64,000 bases of DNA from Acidobacteriaceae bacterium (GTDB lineage: Bacteria; Acidobacteriota; Terriglobia; Terriglobales; Acidobacteriaceae). The stretch covers positions 1-64,000 of the forward strand of contig JAPWKG010000012.1 in the NCBI GenBank assembly GCA_028283625.1. The letters are read 5' to 3'. A model generated the notes under the pieces. That model saw only the letters and a list, made by a program, of their open reading frames with translations, searched no databases and was not told the DNA's origin. This document shows, piece by piece, positions 47,453 through 55,225 of the stretch (position 1 is the first letter of the stretch; every line of letters begins with the position of its first letter). The translations under genes and the position numbers were made by a program.

Positions 47453-47482
47453 CAGAATCCATTTGCTCAATGAGCGAATCGC

Positions 47483-47785
47483 TTACTTCGCCTTGAGGAA
47501 GATGATGACAAAGGTGAACAGCGCGAGCGACTCGATGAACGCGAGGCCGAGGATCAGGAAGACGAAAATGGCAGGGCGTGCACCCGGGTTACGAGCAAGC
47601 GCTTCGGTTGCCGAAGCAGTAGCCTTACCCTGACCGAGACCGCAGAGGCCAGCAGCAAGTGCCATGCCGAGACCTGCAGCGAGGGGAACCCACTGGTTTG
47701 CCGCACCGGCGGCTTCCTGACCGAACGCCGGGGTTGCGATGAGAATCGCAGCCAGCGACATGAAAAGATACTGAAGAGTCTTCAT
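47483..47785 (-). CDS. atpE: ATP synthase subunit c with signal-peptide-like extension
   Basis: A 100-residue rotor subunit. The first 22 residues (ending ATPAFGQ) look like a cleavable signal peptide, followed by two membrane helices. Helix 1 ends in GLGQGKATASATEALARNPG, and helix 2 contains the ion-binding Glu85 in AFIESLALF. Gln52 and Ser86 next to Glu85 also occur in sodium-binding c rings, but the position equivalent to Val63 of Ilyobacter is Phe and that of Tyr70 is Phe, so the ion is uncertain. The ATG at 47785 has CGGAG seven bases upstream. Confidence 0.93.
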   Translation of the reverse strand: MKTLQYLFMSLAAILIATPAFGQEAAGAANQWVPLAAGLGMALAAGLCGLGQGKATASATEALARNPGARPAIFVFLILGLAFIESLALFTFVIIFLKAK

Positions 47786-47941
47786 GAATGTACTCCGTGC
47801 TCCCGTTGAGATCGCTGTCAGTGGGTGGTTGAGACTCACCGTACTGGTCCCCTCACGCTGCACAACGTTACTGCAATCTGCGGACAGGGAGCGCCCATCT
47901 GCAGAAACCTGGCCGACAAGCGAAAGCCTGCCGGCTGAATC

Positions 47942-48673
47942 CTAGTGATCGTGCGAAACGGCCAGCGAAAGGTAGATCGCCGCAAGCAGCATGAACACAT
48001 ACGCCTGAATCACCGCCACGCCGAGGTGAAGCCCCATAAACAGCAGGGGGATGCCCAGCGGGACCAGCGAGAAGAACGCCATCGTGAGCAGATCGCCTGC
48101 AAACATGTTCGCGTACAGACGAACCGTAAGCGAAAGTACGCGTGCGCAATGCGAGATGATTTCGATGGGCAGCATCAGCGGCGCGATCCACCACACCGGT
48201 CCCAGAAACTGCTTGATGTAGCCAAAGCCGTTCACGCGGATACCGTGGAAGTGGTAATACACAAAGGTGACCAGGGCAAGCCCGAGCGGCACCGCAACAT
48301 CAACCGTCGGCGACTCTAGTCCCGGAACCAGACCCATCAGGTTCGCCAGCAGGATGAAGAGCAGCACCACGGACAGGAAGCCCGAGAAGCGCTCGTAGTC
48401 GTGTCCGATGATCTGCGATCCCTGATCGTCGACGAACTCATGCGTCAACTCAGCCAGATGCTGAACGCTATTGGGCGTTTCCACGCTCAGCGTGGCACGC
48501 ACAAAAAGGAAGTACAGCAACAACGCAAAAAAGACGAGCAGCTCCATCGCGAAGGAGTTCGTGATGGGCGCCTGCGGATACTTCGGGGTCACGTGTACTG
48601 CGGCCAGCAGCTTATCTACCGGGCCGGCAAACACATGATTCAGACATTGCGTAAACAGCAGTTGAGTCGGCAT
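47942..48673 (-). CDS. atpB: ATP synthase subunit a
   Basis: A 243-residue membrane stator subunit that carries protons (or sodium ions) to the c ring. The essential Arg lies in SLTVRLYANMFAGDLL, and helix features such as HLGVAVIQAYVFMLLAAIYL follow. The ATG at 48673 is chosen because MPTQLLFTQ fits acidobacterial relatives; a GTG at 48721 would add 16 residues and overlap the upstream gene. It is followed by a 156-base gap before atpE. Confidence 0.93.
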   Translation of the reverse strand: MPTQLLFTQCLNHVFAGPVDKLLAAVHVTPKYPQAPITNSFAMELLVFFALLLYFLFVRATLSVETPNSVQHLAELTHEFVDDQGSQIIGHDYERFSGFLSVVLLFILLANLMGLVPGLESPTVDVAVPLGLALVTFVYYHFHGIRVNGFGYIKQFLGPVWWIAPLMLPIEIISHCARVLSLTVRLYANMFAGDLLTMAFFSLVPLGIPLLFMGLHLGVAVIQAYVFMLLAAIYLSLAVSHDH

Positions 48674-48708
48674 AACAATCTTTTCCGGGGTACTTACGCT
48701 CGCGGCAG

Positions 48709-49125
48709 CTAGACCGTCCACGTCTTTACCAGGCGAATTGCTTCGACCGAAAGCGCGACGATCCCCATTCCGAGCCCCGCGAAGAGCGCGTAAACAGAAC
48801 CATCCAGTAGCTTAAGGCTACCATAGAGAACTACCAGCATGATCGCCATGGTGGTGAAGAAGCCCAGGAGTACGCCTCCCAGCGGCTTGGCAGGCGCAGA
48901 ACCCGGGGAAACTTCCATCCGGGTCATCACCGTCGACATCAGCCGCAGCCACTTCCACAGCCCGGCTGCAGAGATCAGCGCACCCGCCAGCAGCAACCCC
49001 GCACTGGGCCACCCCATCTTCCAGCCGACGACCGGCACGCCCACAACCGTCATCAGCGCCAGCAAACGCAACGCACGGACGATCGTCTGTGTCGCGTCGC
49101 GGTCCGAGAAGCCTTCCAGCAACAT
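48709..49125 (-). CDS. ATP synthase subunit I-like membrane protein
   Basis: A 138-residue protein with four membrane segments (about residues 17-35, 38-57, 84-103, 107-127), the pattern of AtpI/subunit I, which helps assemble the c ring and ion transport. The ATG at 49125 overlaps the atpZ stop by one base (TGATG). Sequence similarity to AtpI is weak by eye; the context supports it. Confidence 0.72.
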   Translation of the reverse strand: MLLEGFSDRDATQTIVRALRLLALMTVVGVPVVGWKMGWPSAGLLLAGALISAAGLWKWLRLMSTVMTRMEVSPGSAPAKPLGGVLLGFFTTMAIMLVVLYGSLKLLDGSVYALFAGLGMGIVALSVEAIRLVKTWTV

Positions 49126-49367
49126 CAATTCCCTTTCTTCAGGTAGCTACTTGCCATGCGAAAGATCTGAATAAAACCGCCGATCGCGCCCAGCAGTATC
49201 CCCAGGAAGCCGAGAAAACCAGTGTGGAAGCGCAAATCCAGCGCCGCCCCCAGCAGCCAGCCCAGTGCACAACCGATAGGCAGCACCAGCGCCATCTGCA
49301 GCATGCTCTCGGCTCGCACCAGCTCGTTCAGCGCACCGTGTTTTTTCGATGTCTTGCCGTTATCCAT
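49125..49367 (-). CDS. atpZ: AtpZ-like F0F1 ATPase gene-cluster protein
   Basis: An 80-residue protein with two membrane segments (about 27-45 and 51-70) and the glycine pattern LGWLLGAALDLRF with FLGFLGILLGAIGGFIQIFR, typical of AtpZ/AtpI-type proteins. It is the first gene of the atp group and faces lysS divergently across a shared promoter region. Confidence 0.78.
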   Translation of the reverse strand: MDNGKTSKKHGALNELVRAESMLQMALVLPIGCALGWLLGAALDLRFHTGFLGFLGILLGAIGGFIQIFRMASSYLKKGN

Positions 49368-49393
49368 GTCGCACAGTTTTCTACCAAAGCCAA

Positions 49394-49423
49394 ACTATAC
49401 TGAAAGCCTACGATACCGAGCAA
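49394..49423. promoter_or_regulatory. Divergent promoter with overlapping -10 elements
   Basis: On the minus strand TATAGT (49399-49394) lies 18 bases from TTGCTC (49423-49418), giving an atpZ promoter with a start near 49387. On the plus strand TATACT (49396-49401) would be the lysS -10, with only a weak -35 near 49373. The two -10 hexamers share four bases, so polymerases for lysS and atp would compete. Confidence 0.55.
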
Positions 49424-49437
49424 AGCGAGCGAAACCG

Positions 49438-51081
49438 TTGCCCCTGTTTGAAACCGAATACGAAGAAAAGCTTTATAACGACCGGCTGGCCAGCCTGGAG
49501 AAGATCCGCGCCCTTGGCACTGAAAAGCTTGGCCTGAGTCCGGCAGAAGCGGTATACCCCAATGGCTTCCCCTTTACCGCAACTCTGGCAGAGCTGCGCC
49601 AGCAGGGTGAGCCCCGTAGCGCCGAGGAGCTGGAAGCTTCTCCGGTCACCGGAGCCGTTGCCGGACGTCTCGTTGCCATCCGCGGCGGCTTTGCGGTTCT
49701 GCAGCAGGGGGGCTCCCGCCTGCAGATTTACGTCCACAAGGACGCCGTCGGCCCCGACCTGATGGAGCTCTACAAGGCGCTCCACATCGGAGATCACATC
49801 GGCGTGCGTGGCTCGCTGATGCGCACCCGCACCGGCGAGCTGACGCTCAAGGTTCAGGCACCTGAAGGCCAACAGGCGCTGGTTTTTCTGGCCAAGGCCA
49901 TGTTGGCCCTGCCGGACAAGTATCACGGTCTGGAAGACGTGGAGCAGCGCTACCGCCAGCGTTACGTCGACCTCATCATGAACTCCGGCCTGCAGGTCGC
50001 GGAGGAAGGCGAAGAAGCTCCCCGCAACGTCCGTGAAGTCTTCGTCAAGCGCGCCGCCGTTCTCCGCGCAATCCGGCAGTTCTTCGACGAACGCGGCTAT
50101 CTCGAAGTCGAAACACCGATGTTGCACTCCATCCTCGGTGGAGCGACCGCACGCCCCTTCAACACCCACCACAATGCGCTGGATATCCCGCTCTACCTGC
50201 GCATTGCGCCGGAGCTCTTCCTCAAGCGTCTGGTCGTCGGCGGCTTCGATCGCGTTTATGAGATCAACCGGAACTTCCGCAACGAAGGCGTCAGCACCCG
50301 GCACAACCCAGAGTTCACAATGCTGGAGTTCTATCAGGCCTACGCGAACTACCACGACCTGATGAATCTGACCGAGGAGCTGATCGGTTTCGTTGCGGAA
50401 AAGGTCAACGGCAGCACGCTTACCCACTTCAACGGGCAGGAGATCGACCTCGGCAAGTGGACGAAGCTATCCATGCGCGAAGCGATTCTGAAGTGGTGGC
50501 CGAGCGAAGCCGGAGCAGCTCCAACGATGGAAGAGTTTGATATTCCCGGAAAGCCAGCCAACTGGGCCGCGCAGCTTCGCGGCGCCGGGTACAAGTTCGA
50601 GTTCAAACCCGGGGACAGCGACGGCAAGCTCATCGCCTCCGTCTTTGAGACCGTGGCCGAAGAACATCTCATCCAGCCCACAATCATCTACGACTTCCCG
50701 CTCGCCGTTTCTCCTCTCTCCAAGATCAAGCCGGATGAGCCGGAGTGGACCGAACGCTTTGAGTTCTATATCGGCGGCTTTGAGGTCGGCAACGCCTTCT
50801 CCGAGCTCAACGACCCGGCCGATCAGCAGCGCCGCTTTGAAGATCAGGTGCGCGAAAAAGAACGCGGCGATGAGGAGGCCATGAGCGAAGTGGACGAGGA
50901 TTACGTGCGCGCTCTCGGTTACGGCCTTCCTCCCACCGGTGGCGAAGGGATTGGCATCGACCGTCTGGTCATGCTGCTGACCGGCTCTCGCTCGATCCGC
51001 GACGTCATCCTCTTCCCCTTGATGCGCCCGCAGGGCAAGGGCAAAGAGGAGCAGAAGGAGCACGGCGAATCGGCCGAATAA
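49438..51081 (+). CDS. lysS: Lysyl-tRNA synthetase, class II
   Basis: A 547-residue class II synthetase. The N-terminal OB-fold anticodon-binding domain covers about residues 70-180. The catalytic domain carries motif 1 ([15 protein letters not shown]), motif 2 ([20 protein letters not shown]) and motif 3 ([16 protein letters not shown]). An insertion of about 60 residues (around 360-420, [20 protein letters not shown]) lies between motifs 2 and 3. The start is read as TTG at 49438, giving [17 protein letters not shown]; no ATG occurs at that point, and the upstream in-frame region is probably untranslated. Confidence 0.93.
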   Translation: MPLFETEYEEKLYNDRLASLEKIRALGTEKLGLSPAEAVYPNGFPFTATLAELRQQGEPRSAEELEASPVTGAVAGRLVAIRGGFAVLQQGGSRLQIYVHKDAVGPDLMELYKALHIGDHIGVRGSLMRTRTGELTLKVQAPEGQQALVFLAKAMLALPDKYHGLEDVEQRYRQRYVDLIMNSGLQVAEEGEEAPRNVREVFVKRAAVLRAIRQFFDERGYLEVETPMLHSILGGATARPFNTHHNALDIPLYLRIAPELFLKRLVVGGFDRVYEINRNFRNEGVSTRHNPEFTMLEFYQAYANYHDLMNLTEELIGFVAEKVNGSTLTHFNGQEIDLGKWTKLSMREAILKWWPSEAGAAPTMEEFDIPGKPANWAAQLRGAGYKFEFKPGDSDGKLIASVFETVAEEHLIQPTIIYDFPLAVSPLSKIKPDEPEWTERFEFYIGGFEVGNAFSELNDPADQQRRFEDQVREKERGDEEAMSEVDEDYVRALGYGLPPTGGEGIGIDRLVMLLTGSRSIRDVILFPLMRPQGKGKEEQKEHGESAE

Positions 51082-51096
51082 GCCCCCGTCCTACGA

Positions 51097-51135
51097 CATC
51101 AGGCGCCAGTGGGCTCTCCCTTCTGGCGCCTGATG
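51097..51135. terminator. Bidirectional intrinsic terminator
   Basis: A perfect 13-bp stem (51097-51109 with 51123-51135) with a 13-base loop is followed by CTTTT. It lies between lysS and the convergent aminotransferase gene. Confidence 0.85.
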
Positions 51136-51144
51136 CTTTTCAAG

Positions 51145-52224
51145 CTAAGCCGTCAGCCGTTGTAGTTGCTCCGCGACCAAGGCCACTCCCTCCAGCAGAC
51201 GCGCGCGCTCGACCTCTCCCCCAAGCGCCAGACGAACGCCGTTCGGCGCCTCTGCTGCGGCAAACCAGTTGCCTCCAGAAAGCGCAACCCCCTTCCCGGC
51301 CATATGCAGCTCAAACGCCTGCGGCGAAAGCCTCTCCGGCAACGGCACCCAAAGGTGCCACGCATTCGGCACACCCGGAGAGACGGCCTCACCTAACAAC
51401 CGCCGGGCCTGTTCGTTCCGCCACGCGCCTTCTTGATTCTTCCGAGCCACCACCTGCTCCAGCACGCCGTCATCAATCAGTCCCGCAACCGCACGCGCAT
51501 GCGGGACTGAAACGCCGCTCGTGGAGTTTTTGATCGCCACAGGAACGCGCTCCCGCCAACGCTCCGGAGCGAGCACAAATCCAAGCCTCGCTGCGGGCGC
51601 ATAGCACTTGCTCATCCCGTCGAGAAAGAAGCTGCGCTCTGGAGCCAGCTCGGCAAAGCTGGCAGGAGCCGCTGGATCCAGAAACCCGTACGCATTGTCT
51701 TCAAAGAGGGCGAGGTCAAACGCACGCGCCACCTCGCAAAGCTCCAACCTGCGCTGCAACGACGCGGTGATTCCCAGCGGATTATGTACCGTCGGGGTCA
51801 GGTAAACGCCGCGAATCGGCGCGCCCTGACGTTGCGCCTGCTGGCATGCCGACTCCAGCGCGGACGGTGTCATGCCTTCACGATCCACGGCACAGGGCCA
51901 GAGACGTGTGGAAAGCAGGCGGGCCTGCTCCAGCGCTCCGCTGTAGGCCAGGCAATCGAGCGCGAGTCCTTGAGCCGCCATACCACTCGCCAGCAGAGCC
52001 ACCAACAAAGCATGATGCATGCCTTCTACCAGAAAGAGCCGCTCTTCCGGCATCCCAAGCCAGCCAGCCGCGGACCGTACCACCGGCTGTAGATCCAGAC
52101 GAAACGACGGACGAAGCCCGTCAAACGCCTGCTTTGCTTCTTCACTGACCGCTGCCAGCAGCCGTTCGCTCCACTGCGCAGGTGTTTCCGGCAAAAGCGG
52201 GAAGTTGTATTGCAGATCAATCAT
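51145..52224 (-). CDS. PLP-dependent aminotransferase, MocR-type domain alone
   Basis: A 359-residue class I/II aminotransferase-fold protein. Lys206 in DGMSKCYAPAARLGF should bind PLP, and LFEDNAYGF holds the Asp that pairs with the pyridine nitrogen. The sequence resembles the C-terminal half of MocR/PdxR regulators, but there is no N-terminal winged-helix domain. It could be a true aminotransferase or a regulator remnant. The ATG at 52224 is preceded by GGGAGGGCC, and the divergent ymdB gene starts 47 bases away. Confidence 0.85.
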   Translation of the reverse strand: MIDLQYNFPLLPETPAQWSERLLAAVSEEAKQAFDGLRPSFRLDLQPVVRSAAGWLGMPEERLFLVEGMHHALLVALLASGMAAQGLALDCLAYSGALEQARLLSTRLWPCAVDREGMTPSALESACQQAQRQGAPIRGVYLTPTVHNPLGITASLQRRLELCEVARAFDLALFEDNAYGFLDPAAPASFAELAPERSFFLDGMSKCYAPAARLGFVLAPERWRERVPVAIKNSTSGVSVPHARAVAGLIDDGVLEQVVARKNQEGAWRNEQARRLLGEAVSPGVPNAWHLWVPLPERLSPQAFELHMAGKGVALSGGNWFAAAEAPNGVRLALGGEVERARLLEGVALVAEQLQRLTA

Positions 52225-52271
52225 GGCCCTCCCAGCATAGATTGCACCCGCAGACACGATAAACTCATTCG

Positions 52272-53066
52272 GTGAATATCCTTTTCGTCGGCGACATCTT
52301 TGGTTCGGCAGGACGCCGTATCGTTCGTGAGCACCTTCCCCACGTACTGGAGTCTCATGCCGTCGATCTGCTGGTCATCAACGGTGAGAACGCCGCAGGC
52401 GGCTTCGGCATCACGCCCTCCATCGCAGAAGAGATCTTCGATCTCGGCGCGCAGGTCATCACTACCGGCAATCACTTCTGGGACAAAAAAGAGATCTTCG
52501 AGTACATCACCGTCCCTGCCGCGTCGCACGAGCGCGGCCGCCGCGTCATTCGCCCTGCGAACTTCGCGACCACCACTCCCGGCTACGGTTTCTACCAGGG
52601 CTCTCTACCCAACGGGCAGGAGTACGCCGTACTGAATATGCAGGGTCGCGTCTTCATGAGCTCAACCGACGACCCCTTCCGCAAAGCCGACGAGATGCTC
52701 GCGCAGATCACCGCCAAGGTCATCCTCGTCGACTTCCACGCCGAAGCGACCAGCGAGAAGGTTGCCATGGGTTGGTATCTCGACGGACGCGTCACAGCCG
52801 TGCTCGGCACACACACGCACATCCCTACGGCAGACGAACGCGTGCTGCCGGGCGGTACCGCGTACCAGACCGACGTGGGCATGAGCGGGCCTTACGATTC
52901 CGTAATCGGCGTAGAGACCGAGCTCGTGCTCAAGCGCTTCCTCACCGGAATGCCCGCAAAGTTCGAAGCCGCGAAAGGCAACCCCAAGATGTGCGCAACG
53001 CTCATCAGTTGCGACGGCACCACCGGCCGCGCACAGCGCGTACAACGCATCATGCTGGGGGAGTAG
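52272..53066 (+). CDS. YmdB-type metallophosphoesterase
   Basis: A 264-residue metallophosphoesterase of the TIGR00282/YmdB family, which acts as a cyclic-nucleotide phosphodiesterase in Bacillus. The metal-binding motifs read GDIFGSAGRR, VINGENAAGGFG, TTGNHFWDKKE and GTHTHIPTADER. The start is GTG at 52272. An adjacent ymdA/rny gene, common in Firmicutes, is absent. Enzyme activity is inferred from the family. Confidence 0.9.
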   Translation: MNILFVGDIFGSAGRRIVREHLPHVLESHAVDLLVINGENAAGGFGITPSIAEEIFDLGAQVITTGNHFWDKKEIFEYITVPAASHERGRRVIRPANFATTTPGYGFYQGSLPNGQEYAVLNMQGRVFMSSTDDPFRKADEMLAQITAKVILVDFHAEATSEKVAMGWYLDGRVTAVLGTHTHIPTADERVLPGGTAYQTDVGMSGPYDSVIGVETELVLKRFLTGMPAKFEAAKGNPKMCATLISCDGTTGRAQRVQRIMLGE

Positions 53067-53076
53067 CACGCAGCGC

Positions 53077-54339
53077 GTGCTCGACATCATGAGCCTCTCC
53101 CTTGAAAACCAGACGGCACGCAACACACGCCTCGCCGAGCTTCAAACGATGCTGGGTGAGCAGAACGCGCGCGCAGAGCAAGACCGCCTCATCGCCTCTC
53201 CCGGCACGACAGAAGAGGTGGCCGCTGTGTTGCGTTGGACCACGCAGCATAGCCTGAGCGTCACCCCGCAGGGCTCCGGCACCAAGGCCGGTTGGCTCAA
53301 CGCAGCCTCTGCCGATCTCACGCTCTCCCTTCTGCGGCTGCGCTCCTTCCAGCGCGCTTCCGACAACCCGCAAAACGTCACCGTCGGAGCCGGTATCCGC
53401 TGGGCTCAACTGCAGGAGCAGCTGCGCCACGCAGGCCAGCGCCTTCCGCTCGACGCTCATCGTGCCACGGACGCAACCGTAGGGGGCGTCCTCTCGACCA
53501 ACGACAGCGGTCTGCTTCGCCTGCGCCACGGTGCCGCGCGCGAACTCGTCACCGCAACTACCCTCGTACTTGCAGACGGCACCATCCTGCGTAGCGACGA
53601 ACAACCAACAGACGCCCTGCACCCGCTTGCGCGGAGCTACGACCTCACGCAGCTCCTCATCGGCTCCTTCGGAACGCTCGCGGTCCTGACCGAAGCGACA
53701 CTGCGCACGTCTCCGCTCTCACCGCCTGCGGCGACCTTTACGCTCCGCGCTCCGGACGCACTCGAACTGGCAGCAGTCATGAAGGCGATCCTCGGCGCAT
53801 CGCTCCCGCTCGAGCGTCTGCAGATGAGAAATGAAAGCCACGCCTTCGCGCTTGATGTAGAACTTGCAACCGACACTCTCAAGCCGGAGCAGGAGCGCCT
53901 GGAGCAGCTCGCCGGTTCTCTTCCCTGCAGTCTGGCGCAGCTTCCCGTCTGGCAGTCGCGTTCCCAGGCGCTCAGCACTCCAAACGCTACGGTCCTTCGC
54001 ATCACAGCGCTTCCGGCCAAACTCGCGCCGCTGGTTGCTGGCTTTGCTCACCTAGCTCAGCATCCTGAGTATGAGTTTCGAGCAGTGGCCGATCCCACAG
54101 GCATCGTCACCGTCTCCTGTCAGGCTCCGAAGGAAACGCTCCTCACACTGATCGATGACCTGCGTGCGCGCCTTGCCTCCAGTGGAGGAACCGTCACAGT
54201 GCTCGAGCGCGGCAATCTTTCCGAAGAGGTCGATCGTTGGGCGCTGCCCCCGCATGTGCTTGAAATCATGCGGAGTGTCAAACAGGAGTTCGACCCCAAA
54301 AAGATTCTGAACCCCGGCCGCTTCGCCGGTGGCATCTAA
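53077..54339 (+). CDS. FAD-binding oxidoreductase, GlcE-like
   Basis: A 420-residue flavoprotein of the GlcD/GlcE class. The FAD-binding region includes IASPGTTEEVAAVLRWT, TPQGSGTKAGWL and GGVLSTNDSGLLRLRHGAAR, and the C-terminus KQEFDPKKILNPGRFAGG is typical. It most resembles glycolate oxidase subunit GlcE; GlcD and GlcF are not in the window. The start could be GTG 53077 (GGGGGAG 13 bases upstream) or ATG 53089. It lies 10 bases after the ymdB stop and upstream of malate synthase. Confidence 0.83.
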   Translation: MLDIMSLSLENQTARNTRLAELQTMLGEQNARAEQDRLIASPGTTEEVAAVLRWTTQHSLSVTPQGSGTKAGWLNAASADLTLSLLRLRSFQRASDNPQNVTVGAGIRWAQLQEQLRHAGQRLPLDAHRATDATVGGVLSTNDSGLLRLRHGAARELVTATTLVLADGTILRSDEQPTDALHPLARSYDLTQLLIGSFGTLAVLTEATLRTSPLSPPAATFTLRAPDALELAAVMKAILGASLPLERLQMRNESHAFALDVELATDTLKPEQERLEQLAGSLPCSLAQLPVWQSRSQALSTPNATVLRITALPAKLAPLVAGFAHLAQHPEYEFRAVADPTGIVTVSCQAPKETLLTLIDDLRARLASSGGTVTVLERGNLSEEVDRWALPPHVLEIMRSVKQEFDPKKILNPGRFAGGI

Positions 54340-54428
54340 GCCTGCTGTCGTACAAAAGAGCCTGCTCCGGGTCGACTGTTTTCTATCTCCTGGGGCAAAC
54401 TAGTACCCTGCGCGAAGGAGGCGCACCC

Positions 54429-55196
54429 ATGACCGGAGCACGCGAAGCTGTTCTCACCCAAATTGCTGACATCCTGCTGGACGCACGACGTACGGGCAAG
54501 TTCCTCCAGGATCTTCCTGCGGAGCTCATGCCCCAGGATATGGACGAGGCCTACGCCGTCCAGGACAAAATCGCGCAGGCACACGGCGAAATCGGCGGTT
54601 GGAAGATCGGCGCCCCTAACGCGGAAGCCACACCTCTCTTCGGCCCCATGCCCAAGGCATGGATGTCAGCCAACCACAGCGCCCTGCGCGGCGAGCGCTG
54701 GCGCTATCGTGGCCTTGAAGCCGAGATCGCCTTCGTCGTCGGGCAGGATCTTCCCGCACGTGAGACCCCGTACACTCGCGAAGAAGTCATCGCCGCCATG
54801 GCTTCCTGCCACCCGGTGATTGAAGTTCTGGAATCTGCATTCGTTGACCCCACCAAGGCCTCCCGCCTGGCCTCCTTTGCCGACCTGCAGATGCATGGAG
54901 GCTTCGTTTACGGCTCAGCTATCGAGAACTGGCAGGCCATTGACTGGAATACCGAAAAGGTCACCCTCACCGTTGACGGCGTATTGCGTGTCGAGCGCAC
55001 AGGCTCCAACACCTCGGGAGATCTGGTCAAGCTGCTTCCCTGGCTCGCCAACGAAGGCACAAAACGCACCGGGGGCCTTCGCAAAGGCCAGTGGATCACC
55101 ACAGGTTCCTGGACCGGCAATACCCCCGCAGGCTCGCCGTCCGTCATCGACGTCACCTTCTCACGTGCAGGCAACGTAGGCTTCCGCTTCGAGTAA
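54429..55196 (+). CDS. 2-keto-4-pentenoate hydratase / FAH-family protein
   Basis: A 255-residue protein of the fumarylacetoacetate hydrolase superfamily, closest by pattern to MhpD-type hydratases. GGWKIGAP near the N-terminus and GLEAEIAFVVGQDLP mark the domain, with acidic metal ligands around EVLESAFVD. The ATG at 54429 has a strong AAGGAGG seven bases upstream. It is probably co-transcribed with malate synthase, 30 bases downstream, but the substrate is unknown. Confidence 0.83.
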   Translation: MTGAREAVLTQIADILLDARRTGKFLQDLPAELMPQDMDEAYAVQDKIAQAHGEIGGWKIGAPNAEATPLFGPMPKAWMSANHSALRGERWRYRGLEAEIAFVVGQDLPARETPYTREEVIAAMASCHPVIEVLESAFVDPTKASRLASFADLQMHGGFVYGSAIENWQAIDWNTEKVTLTVDGVLRVERTGSNTSGDLVKLLPWLANEGTKRTGGLRKGQWITTGSWTGNTPAGSPSVIDVTFSRAGNVGFRFE

Positions 55197-55225
55197 CCTC
55201 GCGCCTTCTACCAGGACACAAACTC

